Of a stretch of DNA of 64,000 nt, positions 25,475 to 35,785 are shown piece after piece. Made by a program: the position numbers and the translations under genes. The notes under the pieces are model-generated. The model was given only the letters and a program-made list of their open reading frames with translations. It searched no databases and was not told where the DNA came from. Within the stretch, counting starts at the first letter, position 1. Each line of letters starts with the position of its first letter. Source of the stretch: Phaseolus vulgaris (Eukaryota; Streptophyta; Magnoliopsida; Fabales; Fabaceae). The stretch is from positions 5,230,791 through 5,294,790 of the forward strand of contig NC_023753.2 in NCBI RefSeq assembly GCF_000499845.2, given 5' to 3'.

Positions 25475-28400
25475 TCAGATCACACCAAGGAGGGTCTTCC
25501 AGTGGGAAGGCCAAGGTGCAGCATCAACAACATAAACCTTATGCTAGACCTCCACAACATAGGACAGGAACATCTCTACCACAGTTTCAGCAACAACAAC
25601 CATGGAGACCCACATGTTATCACTGTGCTGGACCCCATTTGAAGAAAGATTGTCCTCAACTTTCATCGGAGAGAAAGTGTTATACTTGTCAGAAAGAAGG
25701 ACATCTATCAAAAGATTGCCCTAATAGGAGGAGGATAATTCCTGGAGGTAACTTGCAGTCAGGAAGAGGAGGAGGTGGTAGACCCCAAGCAACTGGAAGG
25801 GTGTTTGCTATGTCAGGAGCTGAAGCATCTCAGTCAGGTAACTTGGTACAAGGTGTATGTTATATAGCTGGTAGATATGTGAAAGTTTTATTTGATTCTG
25901 GAGCGACACACTCTTTTGTGTCGAGTTTATGTGTAGCGGAGTTGGGTCTTCTAGTAAAGGAGTTGTCGTTTGAATTGTTGGTCTCTACACCAACATCAGG
26001 AAAAGTTTTAACCTCTACAGTTTGCTCTGAATGTCCAGTAATAGTAGAGGGACGCAGGTTCAAAATAAATTTGATCTGTCTACCTCTTCAGGACTTGGAT
26101 GTTATCTTAGGGATGGATTGGCTATCTGCCAATCACATTCTCATAGATTGTGGTCAACAGAAAATAGTGTTTTCAGATTCCAAGAAGTCATATGGGATGT
26201 CTGCTCAGCAAGTGTGGTCAGAATTGAAAGAAGGATCAAAGTGTTTTGTAATCTTAACTCAGATGGAAGTTAAGAATGAAGAAGAAATGAGTAGTATACA
26301 TGTGGTGAAGGATTTCATGGATGTATTTCCAGAAGAAATACCTGGATTACCTCCTAAGAGAGAAGTAGAATTCTCTATTGATTTGGTACCTGAAGCTGGG
26401 CCAGTGTCAATGGCACCTTACAGAATGGCTCCAGCAGAGTTGATTGAACTAAAGAAGCAAGTTGAAGATTTGTTGGAGAAACAATTCATCAGACCAAGTG
26501 TATCTCCATGGGGAGCTCCGGTGCTTCTAGTTAAGAAGAAAGATGGAGGGTCTCGGTTGTGTGTAGATTACAGACAGTTGAATAAGTTGACCATCAAGAA
26601 CAAATATCCTCTGCCCAGAATTGATGATTTGATGGATCAGTTACATGGAGCCTCAGTATTCTCAAAGATTGATCTGAGATCTGGATACCACCAGATTTTG
26701 GTAAAGGCTGAAGATGTTCAGAAGACAGCCTTTAGGTCTCGTTATGGACACTATGAGTATGTGGTGATGCCGTTTGGAGTAACAAATGCTCCAGCTTTGT
26801 TCATGGATTACATGAATAGAATTTTTCGTCCTTTCTTGGATAAGTTTGTTATAGTCTTTATAGACGACATACTTATTTATTCAAGGACTAAGGGAGAACA
26901 TGAAGAGCATCTGAAGACAGTGTTGGAGATTTTGAGGGAGAAGCAATTATATGCTAAATTCTCTAAGTGTGAGTTTTGGCTGAAGGAAGTCAACTTCTTA
27001 GGGCATGTAATATCAATTCAGGGGATCTCAGTGGATCCAGCCAAAGTGGAGGCAGTGCTTCAATGGGAACGTCCAAAGACAGTGACTGAGATAAGGAGTT
27101 TTGTGGGTCTAGCTGGCTACTATCGGAGGTTCATTGAAGATTTTTCCAGGGTAGTAGCTCCTTTGACTCAGTTAACCCGCAAAGATCAACCTTTTGCTTG
27201 GACTGACAGATGTGAGCAGAGTTTCATAGAGCTGAGGAAAAGGTTAACTAGTGCTCCGGTGTTAGTGATTCCTGATACAGGAAAACCTTTTGAAGTTTAC
27301 CCTGATGCTTCACATCAGGGTTTGGGTTGTGTCTTGATGCAAGAGAAAAGACCAGTTGCATATGCTTCAAGGCAACTCAAAGTTCATGAGAGAAACTATC
27401 CAACTCATGACTTAGAATTGGCAGCTGTGGTGTTTGCTTTGAAGATTTGGAGGCATTATTTATATGGAGCTCAATTTCAGGTGTTCAGTGACCATAAAAG
27501 TTTGAAATACTTGTTTGATCAAAAAGAGTTGAATATGAGACAAAGAAGATGGATGGAGTTTTTGAAGGATTATGATTTCCAACTGATGTATCATCCAGGG
27601 AAGGCTAATGTAGTTGCAGATGCTTTGAGTAGAAAGTCAGTACAGGTGTCAACCATGATGATTGAAGAACAAAAGTTGATTGAGCAATTCAGAGATCTAA
27701 ATTTAGGAGTGAAATTTCATGTTGATCATATTAGTTGTAGTAAGTTAACTATAACTAATGATTTTCTTGGAATGATAAAGGAAAAGCAGTTAGAGGATCC
27801 TACTCTGAAGCGTACTATGGATTTACTAGGTACAGATCAGGCTAAAGACTTTGTGATGGGAGAAGATGAGATCTTAAGATTTAATGGCAGAATTTGCATA
27901 CCTGCAAATGAAGAACTGAAGAGAATGATCCTAGAAGAGGGTCACAAGAGTTATCTTAGTCTACATCCCGGTATGAATAAGATGTACCAAGATTTGAAGG
28001 AGTCATTTTGGTGGTCAGGCATGAAGAAAGAAATAGCTCTATATGTTGCTACATGTTTAACATGTCAGAAGGCAAAGGTAGAACATCAGAGACCTGGTGG
28101 TTTGTTACAACAGTTAGATGTTCCTGAGTGGAAATGGGATAGCATTGCTATGGATTTCGTTACTCATTTACCAAGATCAGTAAGGGGTCATGATGCAGTC
28201 TGGGTAATAGTTGATCGACTGACGAAGAGCGCTCATTTTCTTCCAGTTAATTTGAGAATATCTATGACTAAGTTGGCACAATTGTACATCAAAGAGATTG
28301 TAAGATTGCATGGGGTGCCTTCTAGTATTGTTTCAGATAGAGATCCTAGGTTTACTTCACGGTTTTGGCAGAGTTTACAAGATTCTTTGGGAACTAGATT

Positions 28401-29223
28401 GAGAATGAGCTCTGCATATCATCCTCAAACAGATGGGCAGTCTGAGAGGACGATCCAATCCTTAGAAGATCTGTTGAGGACATGTATCTTGGATCATCTG
28501 GGAAGTTGGGATGAGATGTTGCCTCTGGTGGAGTTTACTTATAATAATAGTTATCATGCCAGTATTGGGATGGCACCATATGCAGCTTTGTATGGGAGGA
28601 AATGCAGAACTCCTTTATGTTGGTATAAGGACGGTGAAACAGTTTTGGTTGGGTCAGAGTTAATTCAACAGACCACTGAGAAGGTGAAGCAGATACAAGA
28701 CAAAATGAAAGCTTCTCAAAGTAGGCAGAAATCATATGCAGATCAGAGGAGAAAGCCTTTGGAGTTTGCAGCTGGAGATCATGTGTTCATGAGAGTGACA
28801 CCAACCAAAGGTGTAGGACGAGCTATCAAATCAAGGAAGTTATCTCCTAAGTTTGTTGGACCATATCAGATCCTAAAGAAGATAGGTCCAGTGGCTTATG
28901 AGATTGTTCTACCTCCTCAATTAGCAAACCTGCATAATGTCTTTCACGTATCACAGCTAAGGAAGTACATCCCAGACCCTAGTCATGTGTTGGAAGTGGA
29001 TAATGTGCAAATCAAGGATAACTTGTCTTTTGAAGCAAAACCAGTCAGGATTGAAGACCATCAGAGTAAACAGCTCAGAGGCAAGACCATCAGTATGGTG
29101 AAGGTGGTGTGGGATGATAAATCTGGTGATTCAACTTGGGAATTAGAAGAAACCATTAGAGAAACCTATCCATATCTCTTTTCTGGTAAGTCAATTTTCG
29201 GGGACGAAAATTTTTCTTGTTAG
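25471..29223 (+). CDS. pol: gag C-terminus plus pol polyprotein of the gypsy element (1250 codons, open)
   Basis: Domains in order (residue 1 = codon at 25471): zinc knuckles at C49-C61 (CX2CX3HX4C, one residue short in the third spacing) and C70-C83 (standard CX2CX4HX4C). Aspartic protease has DSG at 142-144. Reverse transcriptase runs about 300-520 with FIDD at 463-466. RNase H has D612, E649, D674 and D717. Integrase has an H/H/C862/C865 zinc region, then D895, D956 and E992 (D-35-E spacing). A GPYQI motif and a chromodomain-like end (VKVVWDD, STWELE) follow. All catalytic residues I checked are present and no stop occurs. Proteins would act in cytoplasmic particles and then the nucleus. 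Because the frame starts inside gag, it has no start codon of its own and depends on the broken gag. Confidence 0.92.
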   Translation: MIRSHQGGSSSGKAKVQHQQHKPYARPPQHRTGTSLPQFQQQQPWRPTCYHCAGPHLKKDCPQLSSERKCYTCQKEGHLSKDCPNRRRIIPGGNLQSGRGGGGRPQATGRVFAMSGAEASQSGNLVQGVCYIAGRYVKVLFDSGATHSFVSSLCVAELGLLVKELSFELLVSTPTSGKVLTSTVCSECPVIVEGRRFKINLICLPLQDLDVILGMDWLSANHILIDCGQQKIVFSDSKKSYGMSAQQVWSELKEGSKCFVILTQMEVKNEEEMSSIHVVKDFMDVFPEEIPGLPPKREVEFSIDLVPEAGPVSMAPYRMAPAELIELKKQVEDLLEKQFIRPSVSPWGAPVLLVKKKDGGSRLCVDYRQLNKLTIKNKYPLPRIDDLMDQLHGASVFSKIDLRSGYHQILVKAEDVQKTAFRSRYGHYEYVVMPFGVTNAPALFMDYMNRIFRPFLDKFVIVFIDDILIYSRTKGEHEEHLKTVLEILREKQLYAKFSKCEFWLKEVNFLGHVISIQGISVDPAKVEAVLQWERPKTVTEIRSFVGLAGYYRRFIEDFSRVVAPLTQLTRKDQPFAWTDRCEQSFIELRKRLTSAPVLVIPDTGKPFEVYPDASHQGLGCVLMQEKRPVAYASRQLKVHERNYPTHDLELAAVVFALKIWRHYLYGAQFQVFSDHKSLKYLFDQKELNMRQRRWMEFLKDYDFQLMYHPGKANVVADALSRKSVQVSTMMIEEQKLIEQFRDLNLGVKFHVDHISCSKLTITNDFLGMIKEKQLEDPTLKRTMDLLGTDQAKDFVMGEDEILRFNGRICIPANEELKRMILEEGHKSYLSLHPGMNKMYQDLKESFWWSGMKKEIALYVATCLTCQKAKVEHQRPGGLLQQLDVPEWKWDSIAMDFVTHLPRSVRGHDAVWVIVDRLTKSAHFLPVNLRISMTKLAQLYIKEIVRLHGVPSSIVSDRDPRFTSRFWQSLQDSLGTRLRMSSAYHPQTDGQSERTIQSLEDLLRTCILDHLGSWDEMLPLVEFTYNNSYHASIGMAPYAALYGRKCRTPLCWYKDGETVLVGSELIQQTTEKVKQIQDKMKASQSRQKSYADQRRKPLEFAAGDHVFMRVTPTKGVGRAIKSRKLSPKFVGPYQILKKIGPVAYEIVLPPQLANLHNVFHVSQLRKYIPDPSHVLEVDNVQIKDNLSFEAKPVRIEDHQSKQLRGKTISMVKVVWDDKSGDSTWELEETIRETYPYLFSGKSIFGDENFSC

Positions 29224-29229
29224 GGAGAA
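29222..29229 (+). other. Polypurine tract of the gypsy element
   Basis: AGGGAGAA lies immediately before the 3' LTR start TGTAAGG. It is the expected primer site for plus-strand synthesis. The pol stop codon (TAG, 29221-29223) overlaps it. Confidence 0.8.
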
Positions 29230-31221
29230 TGTAAGGATCTAGAAAATAACCTTAGAGTAGAAGTGGTATATTTTAAATGATACCTGAATATTTTATTATT
29301 AAAATGAAAATGACATAAATAGAAAATTCAGTTATTCAGGTTTCATTTTAAAATAACCACCATCTCTCTAAAAGTTTCCCTTTTCCTTTCTCTCCCTTCT
29401 CTCTAAGATTCTGACCTCCTCGTTCATCTGTTTGACGATCAGAGTACGCCATTAGACTCCTGGCAGCAAAGACTACAAGTCTACCCGATCAGAATCTCTT
29501 ATAGAGTAAGTTCAGTTTTGTTCCTCTTTTTCCTTTCCTCTCCTTTTCTTTAAGATTCTGACTACCGCTTATCAGTTTGGCGATTGAAGTCTACCGTTAG
29601 ACTCTTGGTAATGAACCCTATAAGTTTGCTGGATCAAAATATCAGATAGAGTAAGTTCCTTCGTGGCTCCTTTTTCTTTTGATTAGATTTTGTACGGGTT
29701 AATATTAGATTTTGTACGGGTTAATCTCTGTTAACTCAAGGTCCTAGTTATATAGTTGGATTTTGATTAGGACTCTGTGGTGCAGGTTAATTACCTTTAG
29801 CTTTTGGGTAGATTTGGAGCTCTTAGTGAGCATAAGCTAAAGTTCAGGTAAGGGAAGCTAGTCTTATTATTTTCAATAAAACCCTAGGTTAGAAGATTCT
29901 GGATGTGGAGGTGACGTGGTCACCAATTCCAATTATTTTTGCTTGCAGGATTGTCTCTCTTAAAAAGTAAAGTAATATAGTGACTGAAATGGTTGATTTT
30001 GAATCTGTTATGAGAATAATTTGTTGAAACTTGATTGAGAATTGAAAGTGTTTGAATGATAATATAAATGAGTTGAACTATTCCTTTTGAATATTTTGGT
30101 TGAATTACTTAAGTGAGATGTTTGAATGAGAAGTGGTTGTGTGATTTCAGATGATGATTGATTTAAAGAGCATATATTTGGAATTAATTATGTGTTTTAA
30201 GTAAAGTTTGAGATATATTTGGATTGTTTAGAAAGTATATATATATATATATGAAGTGACTGAGTGGTGCATTGATATGTTCAATGATGTATGTAATGAG
30301 GTTAAAGTGTGATCAAGACGTAGTATTTTCAGGAAAGGAAATACCATGTTGAGATTGTTATTAAGGTGTATTGATTTGTGAGTGTCCTGTGAATGAGACG
30401 ATCCTGACTCTACTGATATAATGGAATCAAATAGATGAAGTTATTCAGTTGGTGAGAGTCGAAGGAGGTCCATTTGGTTGATTCTGAGGTTTGAAAGAAC
30501 TGATCAGAGCATATCAAATGGATTTACCCTGTCATATGAAGATGATGAGATATTGAGATAATTATGTGCATGGTTGTGTGGGTTTCACAGCAGTAGTATG
30601 ACAGGTGCAGGTCTCTGGATGCTAATTTCAATACACGAGTCTTCCGGGTCTTTCGGAGGTAGAGTCAAGTGTCTATGTGTTGTGAGTCAGTAAAAGTCTG
30701 ACATATGAAAAATGAATTTTATGAATGTAATAGACACTTGATGGTTTGAGAAATCATATGAGAATTGATGAATTATGCTTATTAATTTGAAATTTAAATT
30801 ATATCAAAACATTTTATATAGATAGCTTACCCTGTTATTTGTTTGTTTGTGTTTGTTTCTCTAACTGTGATGATCGTGTATTTACACGGGAGCAGATGAG
30901 ATTGCAGGTAATAGAGCTCCTCAATGAGCAGCAGAACAGAAGGATTAGATAGATTTAAATTGAATGCTTTGTTTTGTTTTGTTTTTAAACTTTTTGGATG
31001 TATATATATTAAATCCTTATGAAGAGGGATATATTTTGAGATACAAATATGAGAAAACAATATATGTTATATGTTAATTAGATATTGTATGTTAATTAGA
31101 TATTGTATGTTAATTAGATATTGTATGTTAATTAGATATTGTATGTTAATTAGATATTGTACATTAATTAGATATTGTACATTAGTTAGATATTGTACGC
31201 ATTTTTTTTAGGGATGTTACA
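29230..31221 (+). repeat. 3' LTR of the gypsy element (complete)
   Basis: It runs from TGTAAGGATCTAG to GATGTTACA, 1992 bp, with a 5-base terminal inverted repeat. Inside it, 29380-29530 and 29531-29675 look like an old tandem duplication: each has a pyrimidine block, GATTCTGAC, ATTAGACTC or GTTAGACTC, GATCA and TAGAGTAAGTTC. A two-copy TTAGATTTTGTACGGGTTAA repeat follows at about 29680-29725. Confidence 0.95.
31071..31196 (+). repeat. 18-bp minisatellite, 7 copies, in the 3' LTR
   Basis: Five ATGTTAATTAGATATTGT units are followed by two starting ACATTA. It is homologous to the 11-copy array in the 5' LTR. Confidence 0.95.
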
Positions 31222-31471
31222 AAGTATGTCACGTTAAGAACATATTTTTCATTAATTTCAATTATTATAAAAATATATACCTGGGAAAGTGAAAAGGAGT
31301 GGATGTGTTAAAAAAATCGAGCAAAATAGAGATTGAAGATATTAAATTATTAAATACTTGACTGAATACATGTTTTGAATTTCATTTTTGTGTCTGCAAA
31401 TTAAAAAAATATTCATTAGAATTCTAGAAAACACATTTTCGACTTTTATCTAAATTTAGTCTAAATTAATT
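31222..31471 (+). repeat. Duplicated segment copy A, right part
   Basis: Starting AAGTATGTCACGTTAAGAAC directly after the LTR, this aligns with 33000-33268, with a 19-base gap relative to copy B near 31382. With 21878-22630 it completes copy A of the duplicated segment. Confidence 0.85.
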
Positions 31472-32239
31472 AGAATCGAAAATGTTCACGTAGATTTTTT
31501 TTTTCGACAATAAAAAAACAATGAGTAAATATAAGTCATTTAGGGGTGATCCAACTCTTATACATAAATATAACCTTTAACTTTTCTTACTATGCAAACT
31601 TTCAAATATGCGTAACATAATATCCCTAGTTGAACCCAAAGAGAATCACTTAAGGTACTCAAGCCTACATTTACTACATCATGAGACCATCTCCATACAA
31701 ACCAAAGGGTCAAGACCATCAATCAGAAAAAGAAAAAAGCACAGTATGTCACTTAGATATGACCAACGTCCAAGCTTTTAATTGAACCAAAGCAAAAACT
31801 TCCACTACATCAACTACACCCTCTTTAAATATTATCTTGTTTCTATGGTTTCAAACCTCGTTGACGGTTGCGATCCAAATCACTCCTCAAATCTCATTTA
31901 CCGATGCAGACACATTACACATCCTAAACTGAGAGAGTTTAGCAGTGGGACATTGTGAAACGCACTTTGCACCCCAGCCATACATAACAATGGTTCCACA
32001 GCAACCATGCAAATCTACACTCGAAAAACAAATAGGTACTAGTCTCCTCCTTAACCCCGCAAAGACTACATATAGAGCTTATTATCGTGATCCCTTGCTT
32101 TTCAAGATTAACCTTAGTGGCTAACTTATCTTCCAACACCCTCCAAACCGTAACTATTGCAGAAGGTACAACTTTAACTTTCCAAAACTTCTTAAACAAC
32201 GCAACATTCTCCCGTGCGTTGTTCCCTCTTAGACGGTGG
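31472..32239. other. Spacer between the two duplicated segments, holding a LINE fragment
   Basis: This stretch is not part of the duplicated unit. Its right half carries a reverse-transcriptase zinc-binding fragment on the minus strand. The left half (31472-31938) has no recognised feature. Confidence 0.6.
31939..32232 (-). pseudogene. Fragment of LINE-type reverse transcriptase, zinc-binding (zf-RVT) region
   Basis: The minus-strand frame reads KKFWKVKVVPSAIVTVWRVL, then DKLATKVNLEKQGI, CSLCGVKEETSTYLFFEC and WLLWNHCYVWLG. The W-K-x-K-V-P-S...F-x-W-R, T-x-x-N-L-x-K-R-G-I and C-x-x-C...H-L-F-x-x-C pattern is the zf-RVT domain that follows reverse transcriptase in plant L1-type elements; here the usual H before LFFEC is Y. 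Only this ~95-residue piece remains and no reverse transcriptase core or start is present. It is unrelated at the nucleotide level to the LINE at 41 kb as far as I can see. Confidence 0.7.
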
Positions 32240-33268
32240 TAAGCAGATTATGATAATTAGATATCAATAAACTATAAATAAAAACAATTTAGACTAAAAC
32301 TTAACTCTTATCAGTAAATATGATAATTTTAATTCAAATTGATTTTAAATTCCTCATAATAATTGTGAAACATATAAATCATATTCAAAAGAAGATTTTA
32401 TATTTCAAAAATGATGATTCAACATAATTTCAATATTTAATTTTCAAAATACCTAATTCAAACTCACATATAACATTCTAACCTAATGTTATTAATTATA
32501 TGATAATTTTCTTTACTTGGAAAATATTTTTTTTAATAAGTTTATTCCTTAAAAAGAGAAAAAAAAATTAAAGATAGTCACGGATCTTCTAAGTTGCTCA
32601 CTCAAAGTCAAACATATAAAAACAATACTTTATATACTAAAAACTTAAACTAATAAATATTTTCTATTGTACATTCTAGATATCTTCTACCACATGCCTG
32701 AATATGAATATAAAGGGAAAAAGATAATTGAAACAAAAGACCATAATTCTTTTACTACACGAAGGTAAACATATTTTTTTATCAGTTAGCAAAAAAAAAT
32801 ATTTGTAAAATAATATGGAAGAGTGAGACATGACTTTTTTTTAGGGTAAAAATAGGATGAAAGTTATTCCTTTTACAACATCTCTAGAAACAAATTTCCT
32901 TCCAAATTAAAGTAAAATGAAAGAGAAATCATCTTCTTTTTTGTTTTTTTAAATTTTAAAATATATTTTTAAAAGTAATAAATAGTTTTACGTTGACAGA
33001 AATATGTCACGTTAAGAACATATTTTTCATTAATTTCAATTATTATAAAAATATATACTTGGGAAAGTGAAAAGGAGTGGATATATTAAAAAAATCGAGC
33101 AAAATAGAGATTGAAGATATTAAATGATGAAATACTTGACTGAATACATGTTTTGAATTTCAACAGAAGGTATTATTTTCATTTTTGTGTCTGCAAATTA
33201 AAAAATATTCATTAGAATTCTTGAAAACACATTTTCGACTTTTATCTAAACTTAACCTAAATTAATTA
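32240..33268 (+). repeat. Duplicated segment copy B (lacks the gypsy element)
   Basis: A continuous match to 21878-22630 plus 31222-31471. Where copy A has the 8.6-kb element, copy B has about 90 bases (roughly 32911-33000). These are absent from copy A and probably represent flank deleted at the element's left edge. No gene is recognised in it. Confidence 0.85.
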
Positions 33269-35785
33269 AACATAATTATAACATTTATAAACCATTTTAG
33301 TTAGAATTAGTAATAATATTTAACATTAAATTCAGAATATTGTATTCGACACTATATATATTTATATTGTAATAATATTATACCAAAATCATGTTATCAC
33401 AAAACTATTATTATATAAAACATTAAGCAAAGCCAATTTTAGGATAAACAGGAATAGGGATATTTAATAATTATTTAATTAACTAAAAGGATTAGAAAAC
33501 TTTGTTATTTTTTTTAAATGCAAACTTTGATTTAGGTTTTATTGTATATGTGGGGTGTCAAAGTAGTTTGGCACATAGTACTTAAAAGAAGTGAAGACGA
33601 AAGTGATAGCTTATACGTCGTAATAACCTATATGAGTTGTGACTGTGGCTTTTATGCTTTAGAATTTTTGTAACATCTTAAATAATTGACATGTACTATC
33701 AAATATAAAATATATGCATCAGTTTATGCTTATCATTAAACATGTCGTTTTCTTAATCTGTACCAACAGGAACGTCCAAAGATGAGATTGAAGGATGTTT
33801 TTGAAGAAAAAACATAAAAGAGGTTAATGTATTAATGTATCTCAGGTTTTCAAACTATATTTATTCAAGATTAAAAGAAAGAATAATAAAAATAAGTTAA
33901 AATCAACATCAAAATGAAAGAGGTTAATGTATTAATGTATCTCAGGTTTTCAAACTATATTTATTCAAGATTAACTTTAACAAACAATTGATTTATTTCT
34001 TTACTGATCCAATTCCTTAAAAAAAAACTATGACAAAAATATTAGTTTATTTATCTAGTACAAATTTAATTATGAAGACTAATAGGACTATTATTTGTTT
34101 CGATCGATATATATTGTTTTTCTCACTTTTTTATTCGTTTGACTAACTTTTTCTTCCTCGACTCTTATTTCTCTCCTTCAATTAAGTTATTTTTCCCTTG
34201 TTTACTTTTAAGCAGGAGGACACCCACAAAATGTGTTCCGATATTTAAGTGAGTATTTGATATTCGATGTAATAAATACGAATAATGACGTACATTTTTC
34301 TTAAAAATTGGGGTTATTTATATGTTTGTAACCCTATCACAGTGTATGAGTCATGATTAAGGATCAATTACCTAGTTTTCCTTATAACTTAGTTTTATCA
34401 ACTATCTTTTGATCATTAATGTATTTTGAACATATTGATCATCGAGATTCGGATATCTTGCGATTTGTCTGATTCTAATCGGTAAAGATGTTTCCAATTG
34501 ATTATCAACGTACATGTACAAAATTCCTTCCATGAATTAATCTAATCTATCATTTTCTTATGGTTGCTAATTATCTTACAAGAGGTATTACCAATAACAT
34601 TATTGATATATTTATTTTTGTTGTTTCATGAGATTATAGTAATTTTATTATAAAGAAAGAAGGTATTTGTAAACTATTTTACTAGTATGAGTGACACTGA
34701 TTTGTATTATTTGTGTTTTTATATGTAAAAGAAATATTTTGAATTTTGCAGTACCATGTATGTGGCCGAACTTACGTCCATCTGGAGAGTTGGGGATAAA
34801 GACAATGAGGCAACCAAACTTTAGAATTGGTCTTGAAAATGATAACTTTGCATTGAAGTGATTGAAATGAACCTCTCCACTGAAACAGTCTAGGTCTGTT
34901 CCTCTCCATTATGTTAAAGTAAAATAATGGTATTTGTGGAAGACAACTGAAGAAAGGTTTTTACTTCAGTGGGTGACACCACCATATCATAAAAAAAGGT
35001 AGGAAAAAAAACTATGGTCCCCTTTTATATAATATTTTTTAATAAAATGTTTTCTGGATATGCCTTTCACAAAATTACTCTTGTAAAAAAGTGGACATAA
35101 CTTGACAAATAACTAAATATTATTATGAAAACAATTTCAAAAAGGGTATATAAATATTTCTAAGATCATGAGGATAAACTGAATATACTTTTATTGTTTT
35201 CATCACGAACTTCAAATTTAACAGGGACTTCCTAATTAAGCCTTTAATTCTAATATCACCTTGTACTTACATGACATTAAAATTGCAAGAAAAAATAATA
35301 AACAAATCTCTTTTATATTTAAATGTTTTATACTATAAATATATATATATATATGATAATAAAAAATGTAAATATATATTAAATAAACAAATAATTTACA
35401 GTTTAATGAACAATAAAATATTTTATTATATTAAAAGAATAATCTAATTTTAATAAATCTAAAAGAATACAATTCTTTAAAATAAATTTAATCAAACTTA
35501 TATCTCCATTTATTTTTTATAAGCTTAAAAATATTTTATTTTTATAAATAAAGTTTTGGATATTTTTTATTACAGGTCCATGGAAATGAAAGGATTATGA
35601 AGCAATGTTCTCTACAATGTATAATATATATTTTTATTAATAATATAATATCTAAGAAACGAGGAGTTCCCTGCTTCAGCTAAATATTGAAAATGAGAAA
35701 TTGGAAGCTACTATGACTATAGATTGGCATAGGCTATGACCTCCCTGATGTACACATAAACTTATCAGGGATTTGAAGCTGAGTA
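33269..35785. other. Intergenic AT-rich DNA, 3' side of the kinase gene
   Basis: No gene recognised. A perfect direct repeat is at 33817-33973. A less AT-rich stretch around 34750-34930 lacks a long frame on either strand. Candidate minus-strand AATAAA signals for the kinase transcript lie near 35565 and 35632. Confidence 0.5.
33817..33973 (+). repeat. Perfect 57-bp direct repeat, 100 bp apart
   Basis: AAAGAGGTTAATGTATTAAT through TTTATTCAAGATTA occurs at 33817-33873 and identically at 33917-33973, separated by 43 bases of unrelated A-rich sequence. Confidence 0.95.

Larger units (their letters stand above)
22631..31221 (+). mobile_element. Ty3/gypsy LTR retrotransposon, chromovirus (Del/Tekay-like), 8.6 kb
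   Basis: The element has two near-identical ~2-kb LTRs (22631-24607 and 29230-31221), a PBS three bases after the 5' LTR, gag-pol in between with the gypsy order PR-RT-RNase H-integrase, and a purine tract before the 3' LTR. The LTR termini form TGTAA/TTACA. Integrase is followed by a GPY-type region and a short C-terminal stretch resembling the chromodomain of the Del/Tekay lineage. pol is uninterrupted; gag is broken by a frame change near its end. The 5' LTR lacks its first 22 bases, which together with about 90 bases of flank appear to have been lost in one deletion. No target-site duplication can be read for that reason. High LTR similarity suggests a fairly young insertion, but the age was not calculated. 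Confidence 0.95.

Noticed and set aside
24141..31060. Two identical 77-codon minus-strand frames (24141-24374 and 30827-31060)
   Set aside because: They are the same LTR segment in both LTRs read backwards, not a duplicated gene.
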